Assembly: GCF_002939785.1 (NCBI RefSeq)
Contig: NZ_MDEC01000035.1
Location: 1 to 50,273, forward strand
Source: Xanthomonas codiaei
GTDB lineage: Bacteria; Pseudomonadota; Gammaproteobacteria; Xanthomonadales; Xanthomonadaceae
Length of the DNA stretch: 50,273 bases
Reading direction: 5' to 3'
Shown: positions 49,887-50,273 of the stretch, in pieces
Layout of the letters: each line of letters begins with the position of its first letter
Position numbering within the stretch: position 1 is the first letter of the stretch
Made by a program: the position numbers and the translations under genes
The notes under the pieces: model-generated
Database searches by the model: none
The model's input: only the letters and a program-made list of their open reading frames with translations
What the model was told of the DNA's origin: nothing

Positions 49887-50273
49887 GAGCGTGTTATGAA
49901 CTTGAGGCTTTCGCGGCTATCGTAAGCGGATGAAGCCACCACACCCTTATCCGACCGACGTCTCCGATGAAGAATGGGCCTTCGCTGCCCCCTACTTGAC
50001 GCTGATGGATCCACAGGCACCGCAGCGCAAGTATGACCTGCGCTTGATGTTCAACGCGTTGCGCTGGATGGCGCGTGCTGGAGCGCCCTGGCGCTTGATT
50101 CCCCACGAGTTTCCGCCGTGGGAGGCGGTCTACCAGCAAACCCAACGGTGGTTGCAGGCTGGCTGCTTTGAGGCCATGGTCAACGACTTGCGTTCGATCT
50201 TGCGAGTGGCGCAAGGCAAGCAGGGGCAGCCCAGTGCTGTGATCCTGGATGGCCGAACGCTGCAATCCACATG
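49887..50273 (+). mobile_element. IS5-family insertion sequence, left end, truncated by the window
   Basis: The probable left inverted repeat starts GAGCGTGTTATGAACTT (49887-49903), preceded by CTA of a possible CTAG target site (YTAR type, as used by IS5 elements). The transposase gene begins 43 bases inside. The right end lies outside the window, so completeness is unknown. Confidence 0.75.
49930..50273 (+). CDS. IS5-family transposase, N-terminal part (runs off the window)
   Basis: The first 114 residues of a transposase. The N-terminal YPTDVSDEEWAFAAPYLTLM block, MFNALRWMARAGAPWRLIPH and WEAVYQQTQRWLQAGCFEAM are typical of IS5-type elements with a DUF4096 N-terminal domain; the first catalytic aspartate lies in VILDGRTLQST near the window edge. 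It moves the element by cut-and-paste using a DDE domain. The 5' start (ATG 49930) is clear. Nothing is broken in the visible part. Confidence 0.9.
   Translation, partial: MKPPHPYPTDVSDEEWAFAAPYLTLMDPQAPQRKYDLRLMFNALRWMARAGAPWRLIPHEFPPWEAVYQQTQRWLQAGCFEAMVNDLRSILRVAQGKQGQPSAVILDGRTLQST

Overview
The window looks like a chromosomal segment of a Xanthomonas or a close relative (Xanthomonadaceae, Gammaproteobacteria). The reasons are high GC, a fused aspartate kinase/diaminopimelate decarboxylase (lysAC), the MurD2/MurL glutamate-epimerising pair, a SUF operon led by a gammaproteobacterial Rrf2 regulator, the pilT-pilU pair, and intergenic repeats built from GATTCGG/GATTGGG heptamers. The species call is inference. 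No tRNA, rRNA or CRISPR array was seen. Both window edges cut through insertion sequences: an IS110-type transposase tail at 1-66 and an IS5-type transposase head from 49930.

Region 1 (1-24.1 kb) is mostly conserved housekeeping. A minus-strand suf operon (regulator-sufB-sufC-sufD-sufS) builds Fe-S clusters. It is followed by a small SET-domain protein, a PfpI/DJ-1 protein, a minus-strand group of envelope or unknown proteins (DUF1439, lipoprotein, DUF3861, M23 peptidase) and an HU protein with a histone-H1-like tail. Next come proC and a YggS-type PLP protein, divergent from pilT-pilU. Then follow a small DUF4234-like remnant, a YitT-type membrane protein, tag with a DUF4153 membrane protein, the yqgE-ruvX-pyrB run, osmC, a glycine-zipper protein and two tandem PhzF-family genes.

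Region 2 (24.2-33.3 kb) links lysine/DAP and peptidoglycan synthesis. lysAC, a small membrane protein, murL and murD2 overlap or abut as one operon. MurD2 adds L-Glu and MurL epimerises it to D-Glu, the alternative route known from Xanthomonas. After it come a dienelactone-hydrolase-like protein, polyprenyl diphosphate synthase and ssb.

Region 3 (33.3-44.0 kb) is a carbohydrate catabolic island made of two convergent operons. The plus arm holds a TAT-exported TIM-barrel protein, a GMC dehydrogenase with a CX5CX3C Fe-S motif, its TAT-bearing small subunit and a DUF1080 protein. The minus arm holds cytochrome c, a secreted TIM-barrel protein, a Gfo/Idh/MocA oxidoreductase, an MFS permease and a third TIM-barrel protein. 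A lacI gene is divergent from the minus arm. The perfect 16-bp palindrome ATTCAATCGATTGAAT lies between lacI and the minus arm, and a 14/16 copy lies upstream of the plus arm. One LacI regulator therefore probably controls both arms. The gene set suggests periplasmic C3 oxidation of a glycoside, cleavage of the 3-keto product, uptake and cytoplasmic processing.

Region 4 (44.0-50.3 kb) is an accessory island, by eye less GC-rich, holding a VWA-PP2C-kinase triad (TerY-P type). The kinase carries a C-terminal helix-hairpin-helix module. A single-pass membrane protein is divergent from the triad, and the two share a symmetric inverted repeat that holds both putative -10 boxes. A DUF4236 protein is convergent with the kinase. 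The island ends at the IS5-type element. Region 3 (as one regulon) and region 4 are the best candidates for an under-described system.
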